From assembly GCA_963575745.1 (NCBI GenBank), contig CAUYUJ010015273.1, positions 262,475 to 326,474 on the forward strand: a DNA stretch of 64,000 bases. Reading direction: 5' to 3'. This stretch comes from Prorocentrum cordatum (taxonomy: Eukaryota; Sar; Dinophyceae; Prorocentrales; Prorocentraceae). Below the pieces are notes generated by a model. It was not told the origin of the DNA. It ran no database searches and worked only from the letters and a program-made list of their open reading frames with translations. The position numbers and the translations under genes were made by a program. The first letter of the stretch is position 1, and each line of letters starts with the position of its first letter. Shown here in pieces: positions 41,105 through 52,639 of the stretch.

Positions 41105-41581
41105 GGATGATGACCATGCTGATGATGCTGCTGATGATGGTGATGATGCTGATGACGATGATGACGGCAGTGATGATGATGCTGATGACGATGATGGTGA
41201 TGTTGCTGATGATGATGCTGACGATGCTGATGCTGATGATGGTGATGCGAGTGTTGATGATGATGCTGATGGTGATGATGATGTCGATGCTGATGAGGAC
41301 GATCATGATGATGCTGATGATGATGGTGATGACGATGCTTATTATTGTGATGCTGATGCTGCTGATGCTGACGATGTTACTAATGATGCTGATCATGCTG
41401 ATGATGATTATGATAATGCTGGTGATGATGCGGCTGACGATGCTGCTGATGACTATGATGATGTTGATGATGATGCTGCTTATGCTGATGCTGATGCTGT
41501 TGTTGATGCTGATGCTGCTGATGATGATGATGCTGCTGATAGGATGACTGGGGATGAATGGGGATGATGGGGATGATGGTG

Positions 41582-41627
<46 letters not shown>

Positions 41628-41635
41628 CGATCAGC
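40911..41635 (+). repeat. GGA then GAT microsatellite array
   Basis: (GAG)n to about 40965 passes into (GAT)n with GCT variants to about 41535, then nearly pure GAT at 41585-41625. Confidence 0.95.
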
Positions 41636-41999
41636 GGGAGGATGAGGACGACGATGGGGATGAAGACCCTTGACAACTCAAGACTCATCAACGATTTTGG
41701 AATGCGTGCACTTTTTTTCCAAGCTCCCTCTTCATAGTCCCCATACACGGGTTCATAACCATTGAGGGAAGTGCGCCGTTGGGCGACAAACACTAGTGGA
41801 AATCCTGAATCGTGCCACGGCACCATTCTCAGGGTTTCAACGCCACATGTCAATCTAACTGTTACGTCTTGGCGACCCTGAGTCGTGCCAGAACGCCACC
41901 TCTGGGACTTCAGCACAGCGAATCAACGTAATTGTTGCGGCCTGGCAGTCCTGACCCGTTCCAAGACATCGTGCCTGGTATTCAAACCACGAGAATCGT
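41636..41999. other. Unique spacer
   Basis: Contains an imperfect repeat of GAATCGTGCCACGGCACC (about 41808) and GAGTCGTGCCAGAACGCC (about 41880), about 72 bp apart, and a third related stretch near 41950. No coding is seen. Confidence 0.4.
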
Positions 42000-42174
42000 G
42001 ACTCGCTCGTAAGTTTTTGAAACGAATGTGCGCGGCGCTAAGGCGAGAGTCACATTGTGAAAAGGAGCCGCCCTCACTCCGTGATACTCCTTGCAACGGT
42101 TTAAGACGATTGTGCGCGGCGCTGAGGTTGGAACCAGATTTTGAAGACCACACGCCCTCCACCCGTTTTTTTAT

Positions 42175-42266
<92 letters not shown>

Positions 42267-42560
42267 TTTTGTTATGTTTCTTCTTTCTTGCGTTTCTTAT
42301 GACGAAGGTGCGCGGCGCCACGGCGAGGACCACATTTTAAAACTACCACCCTCAGTCCGCCAAGATCTTGCACAAGTTCAAAGTGAATGTGCGCAGCGCC
42401 AAGGCGAGAGCAGCATGCTGAAACAACCCGTGCAGTTATTTCAAATTCGAAACACGAATGTGCGTGACGCTAAGAACAGATCCACAGCATGGAAACGACC
42501 CGTCCTCTATCTGTGAAGCTGCTGCCAGTTTCGAAGCTTCAGGCTCATACGTGGCACGGA
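42000..42560 (-). repeat. 82-85 bp tandem family, locus 2 (reversed)
   Basis: Read on the - strand, it has the same leader (GAAACTGGCAGCAGCTTC, complement at about 42515-42535) followed by units with GAGGACGGGTCGTTTCCATG, TTGGCGCTGCGCACATTC and CTTAGCGCCGCGCACATTCG. At least five diverged units lie on either side of the poly(T) run. The unit boundary that reads AAGAAACAAGAG at locus 1 is where the homopolymer has grown here. Confidence 0.72.
42176..42259 (+). repeat. 84-nt poly(T) run
   Basis: Uninterrupted T from 42176 to 42259, flanked on both sides by TTTATG/TATGTTTT. It lies inside the reversed 82-85 bp array. Confidence 0.97.
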
Positions 42561-42870
42561 AATCTCAGGCGAAACGCTCGGCCAGCCTTTCCGATTGGAC
42601 TCAGGGTGCGGCAGGGAGGGTCTATTCACAATGAAAAGGGATTGATGAGTTATGAGCGCGTGGCTGCCGAAAGACAAGCAACGCCTACGTGGGTACAGGC
42701 GGGGAGCAGACCACACTGGCGCGCAGCAGCAGCTTGGACCTCGCAGCGCGCTGCGGCGAGGGTTGCGCACCCCGCCGCGTGCCGCAACACCTGCGAGTGA
42801 GACAGGAGCGACCTGTCCCAGGCACTGCGGGCCCGAGGAGGAATGAACACGACATGTCGGGGACGGTTAT
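42561..42870. other. Unique spacer
   Basis: No recognised gene. Confidence 0.3.
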
Positions 42871-43130
42871 CCTGATAATAATGGTCATGCTGATGCTGAT
42901 GATGACGGTGATGTGGATTCTGGCAACGATGCTGATGATGATGCTGATGATGATCAAAACCATGCTTTCCGTGGAGATGATGGCGATGCTGGTGATGTTG
43001 TTTCTGCTTCTGGTGAGGGGTGTGCTGATGACCAATGTTGATCATGGTGCTGATGATGCTGATGGTGCTGACGACGAGGATGCGGAGAATGAGGAGCAGG
43101 AGCAGGAGAAGGAGAGGAGGACAACGTGAA
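42871..43130 (+). repeat. GAT/GCT-rich and GAG-rich simple sequence
   Basis: Degenerate (GAT)n with GCTGAT units changes to GAGGA near 43075. Confidence 0.8.
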
Positions 43131-43477
43131 GGATGACAGGGAGGGGCAGGATGTCTTGGAGAAAGTAGGAACAGACTCAGGAGTGAGACCAGCGAGAAGA
43201 GGAAAAAGGAAGGAGGAAGATGCGGAGGAGGATGCGGAGGAGGATGCGGAGAAGGAGGCGGAGGAGGAGGGGGGACATAATAGATCAAGCGGGAGTCTTT
43301 GATTGAAGGAGATACGGGGGCAGGAGCGAGGACTGAGGCGGAGAGGAGGCGAGGGGAGGCGCTGTGCTTGCACGGAAAGGTGAACAGAACGAGCGATGCC
43401 TGCAAGCCTGGACCACGCAGGCTCTGCTGGTCGAGGCTGGCCAGCGTGTGGATGCAGAGCTTGCGCGCCCGTCTTTG

Positions 43478-43540
43478 CAAGCAGGTACCTTTGGACCCCC
43501 AGATCGCCATCTGCTTCAAGCGCCTCCCTACTGCAAGACT
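43478..43540 (+). repeat. Dispersed 60-bp repeat, copy 1
   Basis: ACCTTTGGACCCCCAGATCG followed by TCTGCTTCAAGCGCCTCCCTAC resembles 45468-45518 (ATCTTTGGGCTCCCAGACCC, TCTACTTCAAGCGCCTTCC). Both lie near members of the 82-85 bp family. Confidence 0.5.
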
Positions 43541-44505
43541 CGGCATGGTTTCGTTGTTTTCTTGCGGTTCTCTGGGCAGGCCCGAACCTCATCTGCTCTA
43601 GCCGCCTTCCTGCTTCATGCTCCGACCTGCTTCGTCAGGCTGGCGGGTGATGCTGGACTCCCGCGACGCATCACTCGATCCACCGGAGGTAGCCTCGGAC
43701 CCACCCATCCTCGCAAGGCGGAGGTCGACCCGCAGCTGGGAAATGAGAGGTATACCTTGGCTGTGAATTTCCGTTGCTGTGTTATCTCAGGAAGGGCAAG
43801 AACAGACAGAAACCACTGTCGATTCCCAGGGAACTGTGGTGGAGAATATGGGAGCTGGGAGGGAAGAGGAAAATCCAGAGGATATGTAAGAGTATTGGGG
43901 AGCCTGTGATTTGTGTCAATTTATGTGTGTGCCCCAGGGGCCCCTTCATTATTGCTGCCACGGGCACAGGCGTGTGTGAAGCAGGCAGGTGCAGCCAGCG
44001 CCGCAGCAAGTCGATTGCCCTCTTAGCAGGCGCCCCTTCTGGAAATCTCGCAACTTGTCGATTCTGATCCACATTGCCAATGCAGTCACAGGGTAGCGTT
44101 TGGGTATAGGTGCTGATGCTCCTCCTCCGGTAACCTCTGCGGTTCCCCCGCAGCAAATTACAATATTGAAAGTGTCCCCCCCAACAACGTCCAGGGACAG
44201 CCGGAAGCCTCAAGGGACCGCCCTGAACTTCCCCTTCCTCCTTCCCCCTCCTCCCATCTCCTCCCCCCGCCTCACCCTCCTCCTATTCTTCGTCCTCTGT
44301 CTCGCGTTGGATGTGCAGGTGATGAAGCCGAAGCCGAGGGGAGACCCCTAATGAGCTTTCGTCGCCCTGACCCTGACTGCCTTGCCCTCGTGGCCAGGGT
44401 GCTCTGCGGTCCCCTGTGCAAGTCCTTGAAGGCCGCCCCGTGCGTCTCCCCAGCCACACCCAGAGCAAGGGGGCCCAGGGGATACTGTGGCTGCTATAGG
44501 CGCGG
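43541..44505. other. Unique spacer
   Basis: About 1 kb, less repetitive than its surroundings. The open frame at 43364-43909 shows no domain and no codon bias; it is not called. Confidence 0.35.
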
Positions 44506-44590
44506 GGATGACGAGGAGGAGGAAGAGGAGGAGGAGGAGGAAGAGGAGGAGGAGGAGGAAGAGGAGGAAGAGGGACGAGTAGGAGGAGGC
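44506..44590 (+). repeat. GAG microsatellite
   Basis: (GAG)n with GAA interruptions. Confidence 0.9.
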
Positions 44591-44686
44591 GGGGGGCGCG
44601 CCAGGCGCACAAGGCGGTCGGCGCTGGCCACCTGGGGAGCTCGCACACGATGGCAATGCAGGTGCCCGGGCGCGCGGCTACTCCTC

Positions 44687-44725
44687 ATCGTCGTCGTCGT
44701 CATCGTCGTCGTCGTCGTGGTCGGC
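44687..44725 (+). repeat. GTC/CGT microsatellite
   Basis: (TCG)n giving poly-Val in one frame, a false transmembrane segment. Confidence 0.85.
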
Positions 44726-44859
44726 TACAGCTACCGCTGCTGCGTGCTGGGGCCCAAGCTTCCGCGGCCAGAGCTCAGCGAGAGTCAAGGCCGTAGACAT
44801 GCTTGTTCGTCTCGAGCGCAAGTCTGCATGACTCTCTTTCGGGCAGGATCCAGCCTCCT

Positions 44860-45085
44860 CTACCCTTCCTCCCTGGTGGCTCCCCCTGCTCTATCCTCCT
44901 CCCTCGCCACCTCCGCCTCTCTTCCTCTTCATCCTCCCTCTCCTCGTCCTCGTCCCCCTCCCTCTGTACCTCTGCCTCCCCCGCCCCCTGCTCCTCCGCC
45001 TCACCCTGCTGATCTCTACTGCTACTGCTGCTCTTCCTCGTCCTCCTTCTCCTCCTCCTCCCCTTCATCCTCCTCAGGTCCTCTT
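44860..45085 (+). repeat. CTC-rich tract
   Basis: Imperfect pyrimidine-rich repeat with CTC, CCT and GCTACT variants. Confidence 0.75.
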
Positions 45086-45109
45086 CCTGATGAATCTGCC
45101 GTCCGTGTC

Positions 45110-45440
45110 GCGTCTCCAGACGTATCGTCAGGGCGGCCAGACATTTCGACTGAGATTTTCTCACCGTTACAATTTTGAAGCCTGACATTCCAATCGGCTG
45201 CATTCACGGAGGGCAGGCCGTTTTCAAGATGGTGTTTCGCTCTGTTGCCTTGCGTGCTCGTCGTAAGCAAATGTAGCAGTTGCACGGATGAAGGGCGACT
45301 CCTGTTTCAAAGTCGGGCTCTCGCCTTGGCGCCGTGCACGCTCGTCTTAAGCATGTCTAACTGGGGCACGTGACGGGTGGAGGATGGCTCCTTTTCAACA
45401 TGAGGCCCGCGCCTGAGACTTTCTCAGCGCTATGACCGAA
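45110..45440 (+). repeat. 82-85 bp tandem family, locus 3
   Basis: Units contain CGGAGGGCAGGCCGTTTTCA, CTCTCGCCTTGGCGCCGTGC and GGATGGCTCCTTTTCAACAT. GAGATTTTCTCACCG (about 45149) and GAGACTTTCTCAGCG (45414) correspond to the leader of locus 1. A further partial unit lies at about 45630-45690. Confidence 0.65.
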
Positions 45441-45467
45441 ATCGATATTCTCGTCGGTCGTTGAACG

Positions 45468-45525
45468 TAGGAATCTTTGGGCTCCCAGACCCCGATCTAC
45501 TTCAAGCGCCTTCCTACATAAAAAA
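45468..45525 (+). repeat. Dispersed 60-bp repeat, copy 2
   Basis: Partner of 43478-43540, in the same orientation and less GC-rich. Confidence 0.5.
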
Positions 45526-45816
45526 CCTAAGTGTCTTTGCTGTGGTGAGCTATTATTTGAGCGGGGCCCACTCCAATCTACTATACCCTTCTTCCTACAT
45601 CTTCCGACTGGCGTGTAACAGCGTGTAACAGATGCACGGATGGAGGGCCCTCCTTTTAAGCATTGGGCTCTCGCTTCAGACGCCGTTGCGTTCCACGATG
45701 TCCGAGCTCGTGCAGCAGTCGCACGCGTGGAGAGCCGTGCCTTTTCGGAGTGGGGATGCCGTTTGGGTACTTTCTTGAACTCTACGGCTCCAACGGCGAC
45801 AACGACGACGAGGATC

Positions 45817-45856
45817 CTGCTGATGATGATGGTGATGATTATGATGCTGATGGTGC

Positions 45857-45916
<60 letters not shown>

Positions 45917-46022
45917 CGGTAGTGATAAGAAAGACGATGAATAATACGAAGGGAAATATGATGATGCTATTGCTGGTGATGATTCTGATGATGATGATGG
46001 CGGTGGTGATGATGATGACGAG
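45817..46022 (+). repeat. GAT microsatellite
   Basis: (GAT)n, nearly pure at 45858-45912, then interrupted to about 46022. It adjoins the start of the recognisable LINE sequence. Confidence 0.93.
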
Positions 46023-47225
46023 GAGGATGGGCTGGCGTATTTGGGGTTCCTGGCTCAACGCATCTGGGCGCTGGATCGCCGACGCATCGTCGACGCGTCT
46101 CCTGCCTCATTCCTCTTCCTGTGAAAACACGCGAGGACGATGGCTAAATACTTGGGCCAATAAGAACAATTTGGTGACTAGGAATATCATGTTTCAGGAA
46201 CAATCGCAAATGATCTATCCACATACTACCACTGCAAACATGGGGCAAGGTAGCTGGACTACATACTCGTGTCGAGGGGGTTGTGGCTTACAACAAACGA
46301 CTGTTGCACTACAGCCGCAGTGGACATGGGATCAGATCACGTCGCATTGACATTGCCAAGTTCCATCTTACAGCAGCCGCGCAGTATTATGAGGAAGGCA
46401 AAGCCTCTTCACGAAATACACTCGCGAAGGTGCGGAAATGGCTGCCGGTTTCCTTGACCGGGTACCGGGACACTCTGGAAGAGTTCATATCCGCATCAGC
46501 TTTCTCACACAACGTGGAGCAGCAGTCCTCCATGATTGAATGTTCGATCCGAGAGTCTATGGAGGTGACGGCGCGCCCCCGACAAGCAAGAACCAGTGAA
46601 CAAGATTATGCGGATCCAATTCTTGCCCAAGATCTGGAAGCTCGTAGGGCTATGCCGAAGTGTTGTACCCAGGATCGCAGGGACGTTAGCAAGAAGATCC
46701 CAAAGCACACTGCAACAACACAGCGAGCACAACATTCCCTGAACATTTCTAACACATAGGAAAGTTTCAAAGGCCTCAAGCAGAATAGCAATATCAAGAG
46801 CAGCAACGAGAAACGAGCACTCACCTCTTCGATACATACCTCCAGTGGGAAGCTGACTTACGACGGGCTGGAGATGGCAAATGAGTTCGCTGTTTTTAAT
46901 ACGCGTTTGTATGCGCGCCGGGATGGAGAGAAGTTGCCTGATGTACGGGGACAGTCGCAAGCAGGCGAACCAACGTGTGAGTCGATTATGCCTTCTGCTA
47001 TGGAGGAGTTGAAGACCGGGCTCAGACAATTGAGAAATGGCAGGGCGGCAGACATTATTGTCATAGTCGCGGAGATGTTGAAGAACGGTGGTTTTGGGTT
47101 AAGACGCGCATTGCTACGTGTTCACAATGATGCTACCAAGCCGGGGGCGTGTACACCGTCGGCATGGAAACTTACACTGTTGAGAGTGTTGTTCAAATCA
47201 GGGGACCCAGAGTTGTTTCAAAACT
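46023..47225 (+). pseudogene. Decayed LINE element 2, 5' part
   Basis: The C-terminal part of an APE-type endonuclease is visible, with stops and shifts: LGFLAQRIWALDRR, WANKNNLVTRN, an ILVSRG-like stretch and GSDHVAL (about 46327-46347). It is followed by the linker SRNTLAKVRKWLPVSL and the RT fingers (MEELKTGLRQLRNG, AEMLKNGG, TPSAWKLTLLRVLFKSGDPE) to FQN at 47225. A stop lies at about 46757. The N-terminal endonuclease is missing or replaced by the GAT tract. The RT resumes after the LTR element at 53306, in phase. Confidence 0.8.
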
Positions 47226-47435
47226 TGCAGCACAGAAGCACTCCTTCCCTAATCCGTATGTCGTATGATACGAGTACGTTTCCAGGAAAGCGGCTCGGGA
47301 GTTTCTATCGGGCTTTTGATCGTCTGATGCATCCGCAACCGTTCTGGCTCCAGCGCCCTGAGGTGGAAAGATCATCGAGGATGTAGGCCCTGCGGGGCAC
47401 AGTTCGATCTCGGCACGCTATTGCGATTCCGCGGA
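47226..47435 (+). repeat. Left LTR
   Basis: Starts TGCAGC and ends TTCCGCGGA. Shares GATGCATCCGCAACCGTTCT and CAGTTCGATCTCGGCACGCT with the right LTR. It lacks about 15 bp that the right LTR has near 53163-53180. Confidence 0.85.
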
Positions 47436-47448
47436 TGGTAGCGGAGCG
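47436..47448 (+). promoter_or_regulatory. Primer-binding site of Copia element
   Basis: TGGTAGCGGAGC follows the LTR directly. It differs from the usual initiator-Met-tRNA complement TGGTATCAGAGC at three adjacent bases. Confidence 0.6.
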
Positions 47449-48430
47449 TGGCCGAAGGCGGATTACTTTCTTGGCTTGTGATCCTCGGTCACGCTGCCGC
47501 GGCGGGCGCCGCGGCGATGGAGGCCCTCGCAGAGCGCGTTCGGCTCACCGGGGGCGGGGTGACGCGACACCGTCAGGTGCTCGCAGAGAATGAGAGCCTG
47601 AGGCTCAGGCTGGACACGGCTGAGCAGCGTCTGGCCATGGGCGAGCAGCGAGCAGGAGAGCAAGGTCTTGGCGCAGCAGCAGCAGCAGCCGCAGGTCACG
47701 GCGGAGGCCAGATGGTCGACGCTAGTCTGCTGAACAAGCCGCGCACGTTCATGGGCCTGCACTCATAGTGGAAGACGTGGTCGTTCGATTTCGAGGCCTG
47801 CGTGTTTGCGGATCACCCCGGCTGGGGGATCTACTCAACCAGGCATCGAGGACGGCCGACGTACTGACGGCGCAGAGCGAGCTGGACGCCACGCTGAACA
47901 CTCAGCTGTGGTACATCCGGGTCTCGGTGACCGCGGATGTGGCTAAGGTCGAAGTCAGGGAGGCTCCGCGAGGCGACGGGCTCCCGGCATGGTGGCGCCT
48001 GCTCTGGGAGTTCGCGCCGAAGGAGGCGAACCGCTTCGCGGCTATGCTGGGCCGCGTCGTTTGGTATGAGTTCGCCGACCCTGTGATGACGAACGTGGCG
48101 GAGTTCGAGCAGCTGGTGCGGGAGTGCACCAGCCAGAGTGGCGACGTGATCTCAGACAACATGAAACGTGGGGTGATCATGTCGGGCGTCAAGAACGAGA
48201 TGCTGGCAGACCACCTCAGCCTGAACGCGTCGCGCCTGGGGGCGCGCGAGGAGCTGTGGCAGGAGCTGAAGACGATCTGCTCAGCGCAGGGCGCTCGAAG
48301 GACAAGGGCCGATCGACCCGCAACTGCCGCTGCCATGGGAAGGCGGGCCACCTCGCGGCGGACTGCCGCATGAGAAAGGCCGACGAGAAAAAGGTCAGGA
48401 AGGTTGCCGCGCTGACGGAGGGCTCCAAAC
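47448..48430 (+). pseudogene. Copia gag, frameshifted
   Basis: The first 106 codons contain a leucine-rich coiled coil (LAENESLRLRLDTAEQRL) and end at LNKPRTFMG followed by a stop at 47766; WKTWSFDFEACVFA continues past it. The main gag body is in another frame (about 47900-48280: VSVTADVAKVEV, EFAPKEANRFAAML, IMSGVKNEMLADHL). A third frame carries a degenerate zinc knuckle (CRCHGKAGHLAADC) at about 48325-48366, where C-x-C replaces C-x2-C. Confidence 0.75.
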
Positions 48431-48639
48431 ATCAGTCTTCGACGGCGACTACGGCTGCAGCGCTGCAGGGCAACGTCGCTGGCTCGCAGGCCAGCTCCCG
48501 CCGTGGGTGTCTCGCGCGTGGCAGCGGTCCTGGCGCAGATGCAGCTACAGCAGCAGCGGAGCTTGGTTTCTACGAGCTCAACCATCCACATCGCGAACAT
48601 CAATGCGGCTGACCGTGCCGATGTCCCAACGCCCGAGGA

Positions 48640-49085
48640 GTACCGCTGACAGGTCGGCATGCTCTACGACAGGACGCAGGCGCGGTGGAGTTCGACTGGG
48701 CGCTCTTCGACGCGGACTCAGGGCTCACCACCTGCCCCCGGGGTTCGCGGATACGACCGAGATGCTGCCGCCCAAGACACTGCCTCTCTATGAGGCACCG
48801 ACGCGTGGCGCGGTCAGGTCCATGGGCGCGAGGACCGTCGCGGCCGAGATCGACGGGGTACCTCTTCAGATCGAATTCCAGGTAACGGACGTGCAGCGCG
48901 CCATCGTGAGCGCGGGCGCCTTTACCGAGGCCGGCCACATTCCGATCCCCTGCAAGGAGCCTTACATCCTGCTGACGGACGGCAGCAACATCCGGCTGTG
49001 CAGGAACGGGAGCCTGCCCTCGTCAACCCGATCCAGCCGAGCGCTGAGGCGCGAGCCGTGCCTCACGAGTCGCCTGCTGACGTAG
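48640..49085 (+). pseudogene. Copia protease, frameshifted
   Basis: FDWALFDADSGLTTCP (48690-48740), with the aspartic-protease DSG, is in one frame. LPPGFADTTEMLP and the protease body (VAAEIDGVPLQIEFQVTDVQ, IPIPCKEPYILL) follow in another. A one-base shift lies near 48735. Confidence 0.7.
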
Positions 49086-49903
49086 GAGATGCAGAACCTG
49101 GTGCAGGACCCGCGGCACCACAGCCGATGCCACCTCCACCGACGCCCTGCTGCCGGGGGCGCCCAGGATCAACCTGGCCAAGAGAGAGAGATCAGCGTGA
49201 AGGAGTACGACGGCAACGTGGGGACGGAGCGCTGCTACGAGTCTCTGGAGAGGCAGCAGGGGCCAGGGCGAGATGGATCCCAGTGATGCCAGACCGAGCG
49301 ATCCGAGATCCGCATCGACTAAATCACTGGCCCTTCCGCACCTGGTGCCTATTCTGCATCGTGGGCCGCGGCCAGGAAGACCCGCGCGGGCGCTTGGCTG
49401 ACCCCGACCGTCTGATCCCGCGTGTCTGCATCGACTACTTGTTCGTGGGGGACGTCAAGGGCGACCCGCTCACTTTGCTGAACATTCTGGAAGTCCAGTC
49501 GGGAGCGATCGAGAGCGCGCAGATGACAACGGAGGGGCCTGCAGAGTACGCCGTGGCTGTGACGACAGCGGCGATGCGCATGTGGGGCCTCGACCGAGTT
49601 CTTCTCGGCGCTGATGGCGAGCCTGCCGTCGAGGCGCTAGTCCGAGCCGTGCAGCTGGCTCGAGACGACGAGACCGTTCCCCGCAGTGGGCCCAGGCGAG
49701 ACCCCAAGAACAAGGGAGCTATCGAGAACGCCAACAAGATGGTCGAGGGCATGCTCCACACTTTGAGGGCATCGGGCGAGTCTCGGTACAGCACCAAGCT
49801 CACGCTGAACCATTGGACCATGGGCTGGATGATTAGACTCTCGGGCTGGATTCTGTCGCGGTGCCCAGTTAAGGAGGACGGCCCCGCCTCTACCAGCAAT
49901 TGA
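49085..49903 (+). pseudogene. Copia integrase core
   Basis: One frame is open through the core. The DDE triad is recognisable: Asp in RVCIDYLFVG (about 49433), Asp in LLGADGEPAVEAL (about 49614) and Glu in GAIENANKMVEG (about 49725). It inserts the cDNA into DNA in active elements. The zinc-binding HHCC region upstream is only partly kept (LNHWPFRTWCLFC). Confidence 0.8.
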
Positions 49904-50850
49904 CGGGTCGCGGCGACGGGGGAGATGTCTGCGAGTTCGGCGAGACGGCCATGTGCAATACCCAGAACATATCCCACTACAAGGCTGATGTCCGATGGGG
50001 CAAAGACACCTGGGTCGGGAAGGACGCCCGCACGGACGAGAACATCATGGCGACCGCTGCTGGCAGGAAGACGGCGAGGGCCGTCAGTGGGCGCGTGGAG
50101 GACCAGCGCTGGTCCAAGAGCTTGTTCAACAAGGTCGAGTGCACGCCGTGGGGCGCTCGCGCGGGACCAGAGGCAGCGCCGCATCCGCCGCAACGTCGCT
50201 GCATCACGAGGGCGACCATTGATCGAGTGGAACGTGCGCCCGGCTGCGACGGCTGCCGCGGACACGGCCATCCACGCACTGAAGCCTGCCGAGAGCGCAT
50301 CGAGGGCTTGATGAAGGCCGAGGAGGAGAAGGATAAACAAGCGGCAGCAGTTCGAGTGGCCGCGTCCGCAGCTGCGGCCGCACCCCCAGGAGGAGAGCAA
50401 CGTGTTCAGCCAGGGATTGGCGCCGCACAGCCTGCATCGATACCACCTCCAGCCGTAGCGCAGGACCCGCAAGCTGCCACAGGGGCCGACCAAGAGGACG
50501 ACCCCGCAGACGGCTGCTGGAGGCGGATGCACCTTCGGACCCCGTGTAGGAGGATGCCGTGGAGCTGCCGCAGCAGGACGGCATGGAGCTCGGCATGGCC
50601 GAGGTGGATTTCGACGGCACCCTGACGGAGGCGAAGCGGGGGCCGAAGCCGAGAGTTATCTCTGGTCTGTTCGTGAGCGTGGCAACTGCAGTTCTCGCGC
50701 TGGCATTCGACGCTATCCCCGCGACAGCGTGATGGACATCAACAAGCAGGGCCTCTACGACCGCGAGGCGGGTTACCAGAACGTCTTTGGTGAGATCAGG
50801 GAAGAGGCTGGATCCCGCCTTGGGGAAGCGAGGAAGGGAGACTGGGGCAC
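49904..50850 (+). pseudogene. Copia integrase-RT linker
   Basis: No frame is clean. Basic and Pro/Ala-rich stretches (about 49930-50300 and 50340-50470) fit the variable C-terminal integrase/linker region. MEVDFDGT-like text lies in frames around 50580-50640. Confidence 0.45.
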
Positions 50851-50856
50851 AGGCAG

Positions 50857-51780
50857 ATGAAGGAGTTTCAGGGCTTCGGTAGAGCGCCCGAGAATCTGGC
50901 GAAGGGCAAGCGCGTCCGAGGGAAGTGGGTCGACGACGAGCGCTTCGACGAGGACGGCAAGGAGTCGGTCAGATCGCGTTTCGTTGCCATGCAGTTCGCC
51001 TGGGACGTGCGCGACGACACCTTCGCAGGCACTCCACCACTGGCAGCGTCAGGCGGGTGGTCTTCTTCGCTTCGAGCCTCTACTCCACGGGGGCCGTCTA
51101 CGACGGCGCGATCGCGCTCTACGACGTGTCGGTGGTGGTCTTTCGCGTGTACATCGATGAGGACACCCACGTGGATCCACCTCGCGGAGAGGATCCAGAA
51201 GGCATCGTTTACCAGCTCAAGCGCACTCTCTACGGCACGAGACGCGCACCGTTCCTGTTCCAGAACCTGATCATGGAGGTCATGGAGAAGGGCGGATGCA
51301 CGCGCATAAAGGTGACGGTGCAGGTCTACTACCACAAGGAGAGGCTGCTGAAGGTGATCGTGCGCGGGGGTGACTTATTGGCTGGAGGAAGGAGAGAATC
51401 TCTGGACTGGCTCGACGAGTTGGTAAGGGGACAACCCAAGGTCAATGTGGTGCCGAGGGTAGGCAGCCCTCGGCAAGGAGGAGTCGAACCAGGGATCTTC
51501 CTCAAGCGAACGGTGGCGTGGTGCCCCGAAGGGTTCGGTACCCAGCACGATCGCAAGCACGTGGATATCTTGGTCAGCGCCATGTTCAACAAGAAGGTTG
51601 GTGGGAGCAGCGGCGCGAAGCGGGCGATCACCCCCCCCTCCAAGACCGTCAGGAAGGACTGCAGGGAGTCATCGGACAAGCTCCGCACGGAGTACGCGAC
51701 CACCTACCGCAGCATGGCACCCATTGCTTTGTACGTGGCTCATGACCGATTCGACATCCAGGACGCCGTGGATACCTCAT
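50857..51780 (+). pseudogene. Copia reverse transcriptase, frameshifted
   Basis: RVRGKWVDDERFDEDG and SRFVAMQFAWDV through DDTFAGTPPL lie in the first frame (50910-51045). VYQLKRTLYGTRRAPFLFQN follows in a second (51205-51270). The expected catalytic VDD box is replaced by VRGGDLLAGG (51360-51385), so the enzyme would be inactive. The tail PIALYVAHDRFDIQDAV precedes RNase H. Confidence 0.82.
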
Positions 51781-52639
51781 GAGGGGCATGGTTGCACCCA
51801 CCTGGCACCACTGGCTACTCCTACAGCGGCTGGCGAGCTACCTGGGGCACTGCCCGCAGCCCGAGCTCTTCTTCAAGTTCCAGGGGATGCCCAAGGTGAT
51901 TGTGGCGGAAGTCGACAGCGACTGGGCGTCCGAGCCTGGTTGGAGGTCCGTGGGCGGGGGATTCTTGTTCATCGGCTCGCACCTGATCGACGGCTGGAGC
52001 GGCCAGCAGGGCAATCGCGCGCTGAGCAGCGCGGGTGCGGTTTTCAAAGGGATCGTGAACGGCTTGGCGAGAGGCATCTGGCTGAGGAACGTGATGCTGG
52101 ATATGGGGTTCGAGATGACCCTGCAGGTGAACCCTGGCAGCTCGGGGGCCAAGGGCATCGCACCGCGCTGGGGAAGCGGAAGGGTGCGCCACCTGGCGAC
52201 GAAATACCTCTGGGCGCAGGAGAAAGTCAGGGACGAGACGATCACGATGGCAAAGATCCGCGCGGATACGAACAGGGCTGACATGCAGACCAAGCCGCCC
52301 GAGGGACCGAGATTTCTGGAGTTGCTGGCGATGCTTACACTTCGGACGCCGTCCTCAGGGCGCACGCAGGTGTTCGGAGTGATGTTGGCGGCGACAGTAC
52401 TTGGTGGAATTCAAGGAATGGAGGTGGCCCCAGCGAGCCAGGCACCGATAGTGATGAGCAGCCCGACCGCGATGGAGCTGGCCTGGGCGACGCCCATCGC
52501 GGTGATGTTCGGATCGGCGCTGGCGGTCACGTTCCTGTCCGCGTGGATTGGCTACCGCGTGTACACGGCCCCAATGCGGTTCCTGAACGCGGCTCTGGGA
52601 GCTGGTGAGAGATGGCGACGACCAGGTCGCTCAGGTTGA
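51779..52639 (+). pseudogene. Copia RNase H with extra hydrophobic C-terminus
   Basis: This frame is open for 286 codons. LASYLGHCPQPELFF leads into RNase H: EVDSDWAS with Asp, SSAGAVFKGIVNGLARGIWL with the helix, and RHLATKYLWAQEKV through ADMQTKPP. After the usual Copia end, about 100 more residues contain two hydrophobic segments (VFGVMLAATVLGGIQ and IAVMFGSALAVTFLSAWIGY). These look membrane-like and are not a standard Copia part. Confidence 0.75.

Noticed and set aside
40045-41567. Poly-Met and poly-Asp ORFs of 250-500 codons
   Set aside because: GAT array artefacts.
42176-42259. Poly(T) as the tail of a reversed SINE or processed gene
   Set aside because: No target duplication and no body other than the tandem family on both sides; local slippage is simpler.
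43364-43909. 181-codon + strand ORF
   Set aside because: No domain, no convincing start, overlaps a dispersed repeat copy; probably chance.
44640-44740. Apparent transmembrane segment
   Set aside because: Poly-Val from a TCG microsatellite.
51478-51505. tRNA-like GAGTCGAACCAGGGATC on the opposite strand
   Set aside because: Lies inside Copia RT sequence, and no acceptor or anticodon stem pairs.
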